A stretch of DNA of 64,000 bases from Salinarimonas ramus. GTDB taxonomy: Bacteria > Pseudomonadota > Alphaproteobacteria > Rhizobiales > Beijerinckiaceae. Positions 43,967-52,966 of this stretch are shown here, piece after piece. A program made the position numbers and the translations under genes. Below the pieces are notes generated by a model. It was not told the DNA's origin. It was given only the letters and a program-made list of their open reading frames with translations, and did no database searches. Location: NCBI RefSeq assembly GCF_014645695.1, contig NZ_BMMF01000005.1:111797-175796 (forward strand), given 5' to 3'. Within the stretch, counting starts at the first letter, position 1, and every line of letters starts with the position of its first letter.

Positions 43967-44688
43967 GGCACGAGCTCCGTGCGCAGCCGCTCGACCACGA
44001 GGCGGAAGGGGAAACGCCGCTCGACCGTGAGCACGTCGGCGAGCCCGGCGGCTTTCGCGTAACGCCGCCAATCGGCCTCGACGAAGCCGCGGGCGATGGA
44101 GAGCGGGCCGTCGTGGCGCACGAAGGGATGGCGGCCAAGCAGCGTCGCCATCGCGCGAAAGCCGTGGAAGGCGAGCCGGCTTCGGCGCAGGTCGTTGACG
44201 AGGAAGCCCAGGCGCGCCCGCCTCTCCATGCCGCGCAAGAGCGCCACGACCTCCTCGTCCGCGAGATGATGCGCGACGAGGGACGTGACGATCAGGTCCG
44301 GCCGCGGCCCGCCCTCGGCGAGGGCGTCGCCGACATGGAAGGCGATGCCGACCTCGGGCGGGGTCGCGGCTCGCGCGGCGTCGATGGCGACGGGCGAGCG
44401 ATCGACGCCTTCGAGCGCCAGATCGAGCCCGCGGCGGCGTGCGTGCGCGTGGAGCGCGCGCAGCATGTCCCCGTCGCCGCAGCCGAGATCGCGCACGACG
44501 AGCCGCCGGCCGGGCACGGCGCGGGCGGCGCGCGCCACGAAGTCGAGGACCGGGCGGCGCCCCAGCGTGAGCGTCGTCACGCCGGCGAGATCTTCGTAGC
44601 AGGCGCGCAGGATGGCGGAATCGACGGCGGGGTCGTCCATCATCTCGGGACCCGGCGCGCGACGCGAGGCGTCGAAGCGCACGCTCAC
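43963..44688 (-). CDS. SAM-dependent methyltransferase of the type III PKS operon
   Basis: A 241-aa class I methyltransferase. VVRDLGCGDGDMLRALHAHA is the SAM motif I, LEGVDRSPVAID motif II, and PDLIVTSLVAHHLADEEVV the post-II block. The GTG start overlaps the PKS stop (GTGA). An internal ATG near residue 16 is an alternative start. Such enzymes O-methylate alkylresorcinol or alkylpyrone products in comparable operons (inference). Confidence 0.87.
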   Translation of the reverse strand: MSVRFDASRRAPGPEMMDDPAVDSAILRACYEDLAGVTTLTLGRRPVLDFVARAARAVPGRRLVVRDLGCGDGDMLRALHAHARRRGLDLALEGVDRSPVAIDAARAATPPEVGIAFHVGDALAEGGPRPDLIVTSLVAHHLADEEVVALLRGMERRARLGFLVNDLRRSRLAFHGFRAMATLLGRHPFVRHDGPLSIARGFVEADWRRYAKAAGLADVLTVERRFPFRLVVERLRTELVP

Positions 44689-45782
44689 GCGGCCGCCCTC
44701 GCGAAGCGGAAGGTCTCCGCCACCATGCCCGGCCCGAAGGCCATGCCGATCCCCGCCTCGCCGGGGCGGCCGGGCGAATCGAGCATGTCCGCGAGCACGA
44801 AGAGGATGGAGGGCGAGGACATGTTGCCGCCCTCGCGCAGGACCGCGCGGGACGGGGCGAGCGCGTCGTCGTCGAGCGCGAGCCCGGTCTCGACGGCGTC
44901 GAGCACCGTGCGCCCGCCGGGATGCACGGCGAAGAGCGCGATCTCCTCCACCGGCATGCCGCCGAGAACGCCGTCCGCGTGGTTTCGATGCCGCTCCGCG
45001 GCGAGCGCGCTCTCGATGGCCGCGGGAACGGCGCCGGAGAGATGCATGAGGAAGCCCGTGTCGGCGACGTCCCAGGTGATGCGGTCCGCCGTGCCGGGTA
45101 TCGTCACGGCGCGGAAGCGATCGAGCGCGAAGCCCGTGGGCTCGGCGCTGACGAGCGCCGCCGCCGCGCCGTCTCCGAAGAGCATGGCGGAGAGCAGCAT
45201 GGAAAGGTCGTCCGCCTCCTGCAGATGCAGCGTGCACAATTCCACGCACACGACGAGCACCCGCGCCCGCGGGTCCGACCGCACGATGTGCCGGGCGGTC
45301 TTCAGCCCGTTGACCGCGGCGGCGCAGCCCATGAAGCCGAGCACGATCCGCTCGATGTCGGGATCGAGCCCCAGCCGCGCGACGAGACGCTGGTCCACGC
45401 CCGGCGCGCAGAAGCCGGTGCAGGAGGCGAGCACGAGATGCGTGACGCCGGCCGGGTCGAGATCGGGCCCGAGATCGCGCACGGCCGCCTCGGCGAGGGC
45501 CGGCGCGGCCTCGGCGTAGCGGCGCATGCGCGCGCCGGTGCCGGGGAAGCGGCCGCGGGCGTAGAAGCCCTCGACGTCGACGGCGGAGCCGCCGGGCTCG
45601 GCCGGCGCCAGCGTCGAGTACCGCGCCCCGATCCCCGAGCGCGCCGCCATGCGCCGGATCAGCGCACGGTCGCGCGGCGCCGAAAGGGTCGTCTCGGCGA
45701 AGGCCAGGAAGGCGTCGTGGACCTCGTGCGGCGGCCTCGACCGCCCGATGGCGTTGACGTGCGCGACGGCTGCGTTGCTCAC
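44685..45782 (-). CDS. type III polyketide synthase
   Basis: A 365-aa chalcone/stilbene synthase-family enzyme. GTG 45782 follows AAAGGAG; longer frames were rejected. The catalytic triad is complete: Cys153 (LGFMGCAAAVNG), His287 (LFAVHPGGRTV) and Asn320 (REGGNMSSPSI). VLASCTGFCAPGVD and MLFGDGAAAALVS are typical. It condenses malonyl-CoA units onto an acyl starter to make alkylpyrones or alkylresorcinols, often membrane or electron-carrier lipids. It leads a three-gene operon with overlapping starts and stops. Confidence 0.92.
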   Translation of the reverse strand: MSNAAVAHVNAIGRSRPPHEVHDAFLAFAETTLSAPRDRALIRRMAARSGIGARYSTLAPAEPGGSAVDVEGFYARGRFPGTGARMRRYAEAAPALAEAAVRDLGPDLDPAGVTHLVLASCTGFCAPGVDQRLVARLGLDPDIERIVLGFMGCAAAVNGLKTARHIVRSDPRARVLVVCVELCTLHLQEADDLSMLLSAMLFGDGAAAALVSAEPTGFALDRFRAVTIPGTADRITWDVADTGFLMHLSGAVPAAIESALAAERHRNHADGVLGGMPVEEIALFAVHPGGRTVLDAVETGLALDDDALAPSRAVLREGGNMSSPSILFVLADMLDSPGRPGEAGIGMAFGPGMVAETFRFARAAA

Positions 45783-45987
45783 GCGGGCTCCTTTCCGCCA
45801 GGCGGCCGGGCACGGCCTCGCGTCGTGCAAGTCGCGAGCGCGCGTCTGGTTCGCGCTGCGGGCGCATCTTGCGCCGTCCCGGGGAACTAGCGCATCGGCG
45901 AGGCGCGGAAAGCGCGCAGGGCGGCAACGGGGCGCCGTGTCGCACGCGCTGACAGCTTGCGCCCGCTCGGCTATGACGCTCTCGCGC

Positions 45988-46407
45988 ATGAAGCCGGAGC
46001 CCGCCGTGAAGATCCTCCTCGTCGTCGCCGTCGCCCTCGTGGACGCGGACAATCGCGTGCTGATCGCGCAGCGCCCCGAGGGCAAGGCGCTGGCCGGCCT
46101 GTGGGAATTCCCCGGCGGCAAGCTCGAGCCCGGGGAGCGGCCGGAGGCGGCGCTCATCCGCGAGCTCGAGGAGGAGCTCGGCATCGTCACCCAGGAGCCG
46201 TGCCTCGCGCCGCTCACCTTCGCGAGCCACGCCTACGAGGACTTCCACCTCCTGATGCCGCTCTACATCTGCCGCCGCTGGCAGGGCTTCGCCCAGGCGC
46301 GCGAGCACGCGGCGCTGAAATGGGTGGCGCCGCGGGCGCTGCGCGACTACCCCATGCCGCCAGCCGACGAGCCCCTCGTCGCGACGCTGATCGACACGCT
46401 GCTCTGA
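45988..46407 (+). CDS. mutT: MutT-type Nudix hydrolase (8-oxo-dGTP diphosphatase)
   Basis: A 139-aa Nudix protein. The Nudix box GGKLEPGERPEAALIRELEE continues to ELGI, giving the full G-x5-E-x7-REUxEExGU pattern. The body is MutT-like (LAGLWEFPGGKLEPG; LICRRW-type region; C-terminal KWVAPRALRDYPMPPAD). It sanitises oxidised nucleotides. ATG 45988 is chosen; ATG 45973 is possible. It diverges from the PKS operon. Confidence 0.88.
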   Translation: MKPEPAVKILLVVAVALVDADNRVLIAQRPEGKALAGLWEFPGGKLEPGERPEAALIRELEEELGIVTQEPCLAPLTFASHAYEDFHLLMPLYICRRWQGFAQAREHAALKWVAPRALRDYPMPPADEPLVATLIDTLL

Positions 46408-46542
46408 TCGGCGCCGCGGACGGCCTCGGAGCCGCTCTTCGGTCGATCCAATCCACTAGACTTGCGTGTTGATCGACGCCCGCCATGAATTGACACGGCT
46501 TTACTGTATTTCGTCAGATTCACGACCGAAATGCCCGTGCTC

Positions 46543-46558
46543 TTAACGCGCGAGTAAC
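46543..46558 (+). promoter_or_regulatory. CtrA-type box upstream of the chemoreceptor
   Basis: TTAA-CGCGCGA-GTAAC fits TTAA-N7-TTAAC with one mismatch, 72 bp before the chemoreceptor ATG. Motility genes are common CtrA targets in this class. The intergenic region is clearly AT-richer. Confidence 0.4.
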
Positions 46559-46630
46559 GCAACTCCATTCAAGATCCGCACGTCCGCCCATCGGCCGCCC
46601 CCGAGCCGTACCAGCCGAGCGGTGTGCTTC

Positions 46631-49018
46631 ATGTCCATTCGTCGTACCAGCCTCCTCTTCACCTGCGCCGTCGCCGCGGCCGTCGTCGTCGCCGCCGCGA
46701 TCACCGTGAGCGCCGAATGGCGGCGCCTGAGCGCCTCGATCCAGAAGGGCGACGCCATCACGGCCTTGTCCTACCTGAGCAAGGCGACCATCGAGATTTC
46801 GCTCGAACGCTCGCTCTCGCAGGTGGGCCTCGCGCTTCCCGGGCCCTTTCCCGAACGCTTCCGCGCCATGCTCGACGCGCAGCGCGAGAAATCGGACGCG
46901 CTCTTCGCCGCCTTCGACACGCATCTCGCCGCCGTCGATCTGCCGGGCGAGCCCGCGCTCGTGGCCGAGCTCGATCGCCTGCGCGGCGCGCTCGACGAGA
47001 TCCGCGGGCGTGTCGATCCCGATCTGGCGCTCCCCGCCGAGGAGCGCCGCAACACCGACGTGGGCACGATCGACCGGCTCAAGGCGACGATCGCGGCCAT
47101 GAACGGGCTGGGCGATCTCGTGCGGCCTCCGTCGAGCCAGACGCCGGCCGCCATCGCGGCGAACGACCTCCTCGCCCAGCGCGCCTGGATCATCCGCGAA
47201 TACGGCGGGCGCGAGCGGACCTATTTCGCCATCGCCACCGCGCTCGGCACGCCCGTCGACGCGCGCAACCTGCCCGAGATGCTCGAATCGCACGGGCGCG
47301 TGCTCCAGTCCTGGGGCCTGACGGAGAGCCTCGCCTCGCGCACCGCGCTGGCGCCCGAGGTCGAGGCCGCGCTCGAGCGTATGGGCCGCGTCTATTTCGA
47401 GGACTACGTCGCCCTGCGCGAGGAGCTCTACGCCGCAGCGGAGAGCGGCGCCTACTCGATCGACTTCGAAACCTATTTCGCCCGCTCCTCGGAGGCGCTC
47501 GGCTCGGCGGTCGACGTCGTCGTCGCCGCCGGCTCGGCGAACCTCGCCATGGCGCGGGAGCTGCGCGCCGCGGCGCAGACGAAGCTTCTCGTCATCCTCG
47601 CCTTCACCCTCGTGGGCCTCGTCGCGACGGGCCTCGCCGTGCGCTACTTCCAGGTCCGTGTCGTGCGAAGGATCATCCAGGCGACGCTGGCGATGAAGGT
47701 GCTCGCCGGCGGCTCCACCGAGTTCGACCTCGAGCCGCTGAAGGGCTCCGACGAGGTCGGCGACATGGCCCGCGCGCTCGCCGTCTTCCGCGAGAACGCC
47801 GTCGACCGTGCACGCCTCGAGACGCAGGCGCGCACCGATCGCGAGAAGGAGCTGATGCGCCAGGACCGCATCGAGGGCCTCGTCCAGCGCTTCCGCGACA
47901 CCGCCGCGCGGGTGGAGAGCGCGCTCGCCGCTGAAACCGGGGCGATGTCGCAGACGGCGACGCGCCTCACGGAGGTGAGCGCCGGCGCCGCCGACCAGGC
48001 CCGCGCCGCGGGCATCGCCTCCTCGCAGGCGGACGAGAGCGTACGCTCGGTGGGCGCCTCCAGCGAGGCGCTGGCGGGCTCGATCCGCGAGATCGCGGGG
48101 CAGGCGCGGGCGACGAGCGAGCGCGTGGCGCACGCCCAGGCCAACGCCCGCCACGCCACCGCCACCGTCGATACGCTCGCGCGCGGCGCCGAGACGATCG
48201 GCGAGGTGGTCGCGCTCATCCGCGACGTGGCGGAGCAGACGAACCTGCTGGCGCTGAACGCGACCATCGAGGCGGCGCGCGCCGGCGAAGCGGGCCGCGG
48301 GTTCGCCGTCGTCGCGGCGGAGGTGAAGACGCTCGCCGAGCAGACCGCCCGCGCCACCGAGGAGATCGCCGCCCAGATCGCCGGCATCCAGGACGCCACC
48401 GGGGAGACCGTGGGCGCCATCGAGACCATCGCCACGACGATCGGCGAGATCTCGTCGCTGGCGGAGTCGCTCGCCGGCGCGGTGGCGACCCAGGACGAAT
48501 CGACCCGCGGCATCGCCGGGGCGCTCGCACGCGCCGGCGAGGGCTCGGCCGGCGTGGCGAAGAGCCTCGAGGTCGTCACCCACGCCATCGACGACACCCG
48601 CGAGGAGGCCGATCGCGTGCGCGCGGTCTCCGACCGCGTCGCCGAGGTCGCCTCCGAGATGGCGCGGGCGGTGGAGGAGTTCGTCGGCGGCGTGGCGCAG
48701 GACGTCGAGGACCGGCGGCGGGAGACGCGCATCCCAGCGCGCGACCGTATCGTGCTCGTCGTCGACGGAGCGGAGCACCGGGGCAATCTCGTCGACGTCT
48801 GCCGGACGGGCCTGAAGCTCTCCCTCGATCCCGATCCGGGCGGCCGGCGCCCGATCTTCGCACCGGGCCTGCGCGCCCGCATCGCCTGGGAGGACGGCAC
48901 CCGCGTCGACGGCGAGATCGCGTGGGCGTCCAAGTCGCAGGCGGGCCTGCGCATCGCGAGCGACATGGGCGCCATCGTCGAGCGCTACCAGGCGGCCGCG
49001 ATCCTCGCCGCCGCCTAG
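46631..49018 (+). CDS. methyl-accepting chemotaxis protein with C-terminal PilZ domain
   Basis: A 795-aa chemoreceptor. It has a membrane helix at about 8-28, a large helical periplasmic sensor (about 30-320), a second membrane helix (about 325-345), HAMP ([20 protein letters not shown] region), then the signalling hairpin with the CheA/CheW-contact tip [20 protein letters not shown] and [20 protein letters not shown]. From about residue 695 an added domain begins with [17 protein letters not shown] and [15 protein letters not shown], the RxxxR...(D/N)xSxxG-like pattern of PilZ c-di-GMP sensors (S replaced by C). ATG 46631 was taken over GTG 46622. Confidence 0.9.
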   Translation: MSIRRTSLLFTCAVAAAVVVAAAITVSAEWRRLSASIQKGDAITALSYLSKATIEISLERSLSQVGLALPGPFPERFRAMLDAQREKSDALFAAFDTHLAAVDLPGEPALVAELDRLRGALDEIRGRVDPDLALPAEERRNTDVGTIDRLKATIAAMNGLGDLVRPPSSQTPAAIAANDLLAQRAWIIREYGGRERTYFAIATALGTPVDARNLPEMLESHGRVLQSWGLTESLASRTALAPEVEAALERMGRVYFEDYVALREELYAAAESGAYSIDFETYFARSSEALGSAVDVVVAAGSANLAMARELRAAAQTKLLVILAFTLVGLVATGLAVRYFQVRVVRRIIQATLAMKVLAGGSTEFDLEPLKGSDEVGDMARALAVFRENAVDRARLETQARTDREKELMRQDRIEGLVQRFRDTAARVESALAAETGAMSQTATRLTEVSAGAADQARAAGIASSQADESVRSVGASSEALAGSIREIAGQARATSERVAHAQANARHATATVDTLARGAETIGEVVALIRDVAEQTNLLALNATIEAARAGEAGRGFAVVAAEVKTLAEQTARATEEIAAQIAGIQDATGETVGAIETIATTIGEISSLAESLAGAVATQDESTRGIAGALARAGEGSAGVAKSLEVVTHAIDDTREEADRVRAVSDRVAEVASEMARAVEEFVGGVAQDVEDRRRETRIPARDRIVLVVDGAEHRGNLVDVCRTGLKLSLDPDPGGRRPIFAPGLRARIAWEDGTRVDGEIAWASKSQAGLRIASDMGAIVERYQAAAILAAA

Positions 49019-49128
49019 CGGGCGGGCGAGGAAGGGCTCTCGGCTCATCCTTTTCGCGGGGTGGCGTGCGGCGGCGCTGGCGGTAGGATCGCCGCCGGAC
49101 CCGTCGCCCACCAGCCGAGAGACCCTTC

Positions 49129-50013
49129 ATGGCTCCGATCCGCCCCCGCCGCAGCGCCCTCTACATGCCGGGCTCGAACGCGCGCGCGCTCGAGAAGGCG
49201 AAGAGCCTCGACGCGGACGTCGTCCTCCTCGACCTCGAGGACGCGGTGGCGCCGGACGCGAAGGAGACCGCGCGGGCGCAGATCTTCGAGGCGGTCCATG
49301 CCGGCGGCTTCGGCCCGCGCGAGGTCGTCGTGCGCATCAACGCCCTCGACACGCCCTGGGGCGAGGAGGACCTGAAGGCGGCGGCCGCCTGCCGGCCCGC
49401 GGCGGTGCTCGTGCCCAAGGTCTCCGCGCCGGAGGATCTCGGGCGCGTCGGCGCGCGGCTCGACGCCATGGGCGCCCCGCACACGACCCGCGTCTGGGCG
49501 ATGATCGAGACGCCGGCGGCCCTCCTCCACATCGCCGCCATCGCGGCGGCCGCCCGCGATCCGCTCGACCGGCTCGCCTGCTTCGTCATGGGCACGAACG
49601 ACCTCGCCAAGGAGACCCGCGCGCGGCTCCTGCCCGGGCGCGCGGCCATGCTCCCCTGGCTGATGCAGGCGCTGGCGGCGGCGCGGGCGGAGGGGCTCGA
49701 CATCCTCGACGGGGTCTTCAACGGGCTCGACGACGCGGACGCCTTCGAGGCGGAATGCGCGCAGGGGCGCGACATGGGCTTCGACGGCAAGACGCTGATC
49801 CACCCCAAGCAGATCGAGCCGGCCAACCGCCTCTTCGCGCCGGACGCGGACGAGGTCGCCCGCGCACGGGCGATCATCGCGGCCTTCCAGGCGCCGGAGA
49901 ATGCCGGGCGCGGCGCCATCTCGCTGGACGGCCGGATGGTGGAGCGGCTCCATGCCGAGATGGCGAAGCGCACGGTCGCACTGGCCGACGCCATCGCCGC
50001 GCGAGGCGCGTGA
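49129..50013 (+). CDS. HpcH/HpaI aldolase/citrate lyase-beta family protein
   Basis: A 294-aa CitE-like/malyl-CoA lyase-like protein. RRSALYMPGSNARALEKAKS, then DVVLLDLEDAVAPDAKE (metal and CoA-side block), RVWAMIETPAALLHI and MGFDGKTLIHPKQIEPANRL are the family landmarks. Metal-binding Glu (MIETP) and Asp (DLEDAV) are present. It cleaves or forms 3-hydroxyacyl-CoA bonds such as malyl-CoA or citramalyl-CoA; no citrate lyase alpha or gamma genes are adjacent, so true citrate lyase is unlikely. Confidence 0.88.
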   Translation: MAPIRPRRSALYMPGSNARALEKAKSLDADVVLLDLEDAVAPDAKETARAQIFEAVHAGGFGPREVVVRINALDTPWGEEDLKAAAACRPAAVLVPKVSAPEDLGRVGARLDAMGAPHTTRVWAMIETPAALLHIAAIAAAARDPLDRLACFVMGTNDLAKETRARLLPGRAAMLPWLMQALAAARAEGLDILDGVFNGLDDADAFEAECAQGRDMGFDGKTLIHPKQIEPANRLFAPDADEVARARAIIAAFQAPENAGRGAISLDGRMVERLHAEMAKRTVALADAIAARGA

Positions 50014-50026
50014 GCGGCGCAGACAC

Positions 50027-50055
50027 GAAAAACCCGGCTCGAGACCGAGCCGGGT
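50027..50055 (-). terminator. rho-independent terminator of irr
   Basis: Read on the - strand: ACCCGGCTCG, loop GTCT, CGAGCCGGGT followed by TTTTTC (complement of the A-run at 50027-50031). A perfect 10-bp GC-rich stem plus U-run, about 45 bp after the irr stop. The + strand gene that ends at 50013 could also use the stem but lacks a U-run. Confidence 0.85.
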
Positions 50056-50098
50056 CGCAGCACGCGAGATCGTGGGGAGGAACGCGTCGCGCCGGCGC

Positions 50099-50578
50099 TC
50101 AGCCGCGGGCGCGTGCATCCTTTCGCCGCAGGCGCACGACGACGTCGACGCGGGCGATCTCGTAGCCGTCCGGCGGCTCGGGCAGGTCGGAGACGGTGAC
50201 GCCCTCGGCCGGCACGTCCATCAGCTCCTCGTCGCCCTCGACGAAGAAATGGTGGTGCTCGGTGGGGTTCGTGTCGAAATAGGCCTTGGAACCGTCCACC
50301 GCGAGCTGGCGCAGCAGGCCGGCCTCGGTGAACTGATGCAACGTGTTGTAGACCGTCGCGAGCGAGACCGGCACGCGGGCGCGCATGGCCTCGTCGTAGA
50401 GCAGCTCCGCCGTGATGTGGCGGTCGCCCTTGCCGAACAGGAGCCAGCCGAGGGACACGCGCTGGCGCGTGGGCCGCAGCCCGACCCGACGCAGCTTGTC
50501 GCGCAGGTTCGAGAGCGGGCAGCCGTTGCGCCCCGCCTGGCTGGCGGTGGAGAGGGCGGAAGGAGCGCTGTGATCCAT
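50099..50578 (-). CDS. irr: iron response regulator Irr (Fur family)
   Basis: A 159-aa Fur-superfamily regulator of the Irr branch, which senses iron through haem in Rhizobiales. GLRPTRQRVSLGWLLFGKGD is the Irr-type DNA-binding opening, then SLATVYNTLHQFTEAGLL. A Cys20-Pro21 pair (GRNGCPLSN) resembles the haem-regulatory motif of Bradyrhizobium Irr, and His108-110 (EHHHFF) is the conserved second haem region. It is divergent from fabA across 334 bp, a typical Rhizobiales arrangement. Confidence 0.94.
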   Translation of the reverse strand: MDHSAPSALSTASQAGRNGCPLSNLRDKLRRVGLRPTRQRVSLGWLLFGKGDRHITAELLYDEAMRARVPVSLATVYNTLHQFTEAGLLRQLAVDGSKAYFDTNPTEHHHFFVEGDEELMDVPAEGVTVSDLPEPPDGYEIARVDVVVRLRRKDARARG

Positions 50579-50912
50579 GGCGGAGCCGTGACGCCTCGTT
50601 CGATGAGCACCGGAACGCCCGGCAGGGGCGGTCGTTCTCTCCTATGTACGGGTTGCGGGGCCTCGCCGCAACCCGGTGAAGCACGGAAGCGACGCGCCGG
50701 GACGACACGACGCGCACGCGTATGAAACGTTAGGAACGAAAATCTGCGGTGGCGCTCCAGGGTCGTGCTCGGCGGCGATCCGGCAGCGGCGTCCCGATCC
50801 GCGCTTTCGCGTCGTCCGAAACGTGTGCTACCAGAACGCTCCCGTGGCCCGGAGCATCGCGCGTGCGCCGGGCGAACCGTCGAGAGACACACCGAAGGAC
50901 CGGCCGCACGAC
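50579..50912. promoter_or_regulatory. irr/fabA divergent intergenic region
   Basis: This 334-bp gap holds both promoters. AT-richer patches lie around 50725-50745 (ATGAAACGTTAGGAACG) and 50815-50835. No clear sigma-70 boxes, ICE-type operator or riboswitch could be assigned by eye. Confidence 0.4.
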
Positions 50913-51443
50913 ATGAGCCAGACGCTCGCCAAGAAGCCCGAATATTCCTACGAGGAGCTGCTCGCCTGCGGACGCGGCGAGCTGTTCGGCCCCGGCAACG
51001 CCCAGCTCCCCCTGCCGCCCATGCTGATGTTCGACCGCATCACGGCGGTCGCCGAGGACGGCGGGGCGTACGGCAAGGGTCACATCCGCGCCGAGCTCGA
51101 CGTGCGCCCGGACCTCTGGTTCTTCTCCTGCCATTTTCAGGGCGATCCCGTGATGCCCGGCTGCCTGGGCGTCGACGCGCTCTGGCAATTGACCGGCTTC
51201 TATCTCGGCTGGCTCGGCGCTCACGGCCGCGGCCGCGCGCTCGGCGTGGGCGAGGTGAAGTTCTCCGACCAGGTCTTGCCGAGCGTGAGCAAGGTGGTCT
51301 ACGGCGTCGATCTCAAGCGCGTCTTCCGCTCGAAGCTCGTCCTCGGCATCGCCGACGGCTGGCTGGAGGCGGACGGACGTCGCATCTACGAGGCCAAGGA
51401 CCTGCGGGTCGGCCTGTTCCAGGCCGAGGCCGCAGGAAGCTGA
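50913..51443 (+). CDS. fabA: 3-hydroxydecanoyl-ACP dehydratase/isomerase FabA
   Basis: A 176-aa hot-dog enzyme dehydrating 3-hydroxyacyl-ACP and isomerising the C10 product, committing it to unsaturated fatty acids. The catalytic His74 and Asp88 lie in [32 protein letters not shown] and [11 protein letters not shown] are further blocks. It is followed by fabB after 112 bp. Confidence 0.96.
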   Translation: MSQTLAKKPEYSYEELLACGRGELFGPGNAQLPLPPMLMFDRITAVAEDGGAYGKGHIRAELDVRPDLWFFSCHFQGDPVMPGCLGVDALWQLTGFYLGWLGAHGRGRALGVGEVKFSDQVLPSVSKVVYGVDLKRVFRSKLVLGIADGWLEADGRRIYEAKDLRVGLFQAEAAGS

Positions 51444-51473
51444 GGACCTCGCGAGTCGGCCTGTTCCAAGCCG
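51408..51473 (+). repeat. near-perfect short direct repeat across the fabA 3' end
   Basis: GTCGGCCTGTTCCAGGCCG (51408-51426, in the fabA coding end) recurs as GTCGGCCTGTTCCAAGCCG (51455-51473) after the stop, with flanking similarity (ACCTGCGG / ACCTCGCGA) and a 47-bp offset. It looks like a local duplication of the fabA 3' end. Confidence 0.55.
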
Positions 51474-51555
51474 GATCGCGGGAGTTGAGCCCGCCCTCGC
51501 CGCGACATCGCGGGCGAGAGAGACAGAGCGGGCCGCACGAGGGAGGATGGAGCGA

Positions 51556-52779
51556 ATGAGGCGCGTCGTCGTCACCGGGATGGGTATCGTCTCCTCGATC
51601 GGGGACGATTGCGCCGAGGTGCTGGAGAGCCTGCGCCTCGGCCGGTCGGGCATCGTCTTCGCCGAGGATTATGCCGAGCGCAACTTTCGCTGCCATGTCC
51701 ACGGCGCTCCCCGGGTGGTGCCCGAGGAGAAGGTCGACCGCCGCGCCATGCGCTTCCACGCCCGCGGCACCGGCTGGAACCACGTCGCCATGGACGAGGC
51801 GATCGCCGATTCCGGGCTCGAGCCGCACGAGGTCTCCAACGACCGCACCGGCATCATCATGGGCTCCGGCGGCCCCTCGACGCGCACCATCGTCGAGGCC
51901 GCGGCGATCACCCAGGACAAGGGGCCCAAGCGCATCGGCCCCTTCGCGGTACCCAAGGCGATGTCCTCCACGGCCTCCGCGACGCTCGCGACCTGGTTCA
52001 AGATCAAGGGCGTGAACTACTCGATCTCGTCCGCCTGCGCGACGTCGAACCATTGCATCGGCAACGCCTACGAGACCATCGCCATGGGCCGGCAGGACGT
52101 GATCTTCGCCGGCGGCTGCGAGGATCTCGACTGGACGATGTCGAACCTGTTCGACGCCATGGGCGCCATGTCCTCCAAGTACAACGACCGCCCGGCGGTC
52201 GCCTCGCGCGCCTACGACGTCAATCGCGACGGGTTCGTCATCGCCGGCGGCGCGGGCGTGCTCGTGCTCGAGGAATACGAGCGGGCCAAGGCGCGCGGCG
52301 CCAAGATCTACGGCGAGATCGTCGGCTACGGCGCCACCTCGGACGGCTACGACATGGTCGCGCCCTCGGGCGAGGGCGCGGTGCGCTGCATGCGCCAGGC
52401 GCTGTCGAGCGTGAAGGTGCCCGTCGACTACGTCAACCCGCACGCCACCTCGACGCCGGTGGGCGACGAGAAGGAGATCGAGGCGCTGCGCGAGGTCTTC
52501 GGCGCGGGCGAGAAGTGCCCGCCGATCGCCGCGACGAAGTCGCTCACGGGCCATTCGCTCGGCGCCACCGGCGTGCAGGAGGCGATCTACTCGCTGATGA
52601 TGATGAACAACGACTTCATCTGCGCCTCGGCGAACATCGAGGAGCTCGACCCCTCCTTCGCCGACATGCCCATCGTCCGCGAGCGCCGCGACGGCGTCTC
52701 GCTCGGCTGCGTGCTCTCGAACTCCTTCGGCTTCGGCGGCACCAACGCGACCATCGTGATGAAGCGGCTGGAGGCGTGA
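51556..52779 (+). CDS. fabB: 3-oxoacyl-ACP synthase I (FabB)
   Basis: A 407-aa ketoacyl-ACP synthase elongating unsaturated acyl-ACPs. The start ATG 51556 has GGGAGG 9 nt upstream; an in-frame ATG at 51547 is too close to it. [15 protein letters not shown] opens the fold. The catalytic Cys161 ([12 protein letters not shown]) and two histidines ([21 protein letters not shown]) make the triad, and [11 protein letters not shown] ends it. With fabA upstream and fabI downstream, it forms the unsaturated fatty acid block. Confidence 0.95.
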   Translation: MRRVVVTGMGIVSSIGDDCAEVLESLRLGRSGIVFAEDYAERNFRCHVHGAPRVVPEEKVDRRAMRFHARGTGWNHVAMDEAIADSGLEPHEVSNDRTGIIMGSGGPSTRTIVEAAAITQDKGPKRIGPFAVPKAMSSTASATLATWFKIKGVNYSISSACATSNHCIGNAYETIAMGRQDVIFAGGCEDLDWTMSNLFDAMGAMSSKYNDRPAVASRAYDVNRDGFVIAGGAGVLVLEEYERAKARGAKIYGEIVGYGATSDGYDMVAPSGEGAVRCMRQALSSVKVPVDYVNPHATSTPVGDEKEIEALREVFGAGEKCPPIAATKSLTGHSLGATGVQEAIYSLMMMNNDFICASANIEELDPSFADMPIVRERRDGVSLGCVLSNSFGFGGTNATIVMKRLEA

Positions 52780-52827
52780 TGTCGCGCGCCGTCGGCGATC
52801 GCCGTCGACGACGCGCCATGTCCTGCA

Positions 52828-52882
52828 CGCCCCACAGCTCCAACACCTCTCCCTCGTGGAGAGGTGTTGGAGCTGTGGGGCG
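52828..52882. repeat. perfect 25-bp inverted repeat between fabB and fabI
   Basis: Arms 52828-52852 and 52858-52882 are exact reverse complements across a 5-nt loop CTCGT. The left arm runs CGCCCCACAGCTCCAACACC then TCTCC. The ends (CGCCCCACA) and the centre (CCTCTCC-CTCGT-GGAGAGG) reappear in the inverted pair at 56623-56770. It is probably a member of a dispersed palindromic intergenic family and may also end fabB transcripts. Confidence 0.8.
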
Positions 52883-52966
52883 GTGGGTGAAGAGCCCGAC
52901 GCTGCCCTCACACGCCCCGACGATCCTTCGAGCAACGACCAGAACGACGAGCAGGAGACCGACACC

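Noticed and set aside
49129-50013. True citrate lyase beta subunit
   Set aside because: No alpha, gamma or CitC/CitX genes nearby; malyl-CoA-type lyases share the fold.
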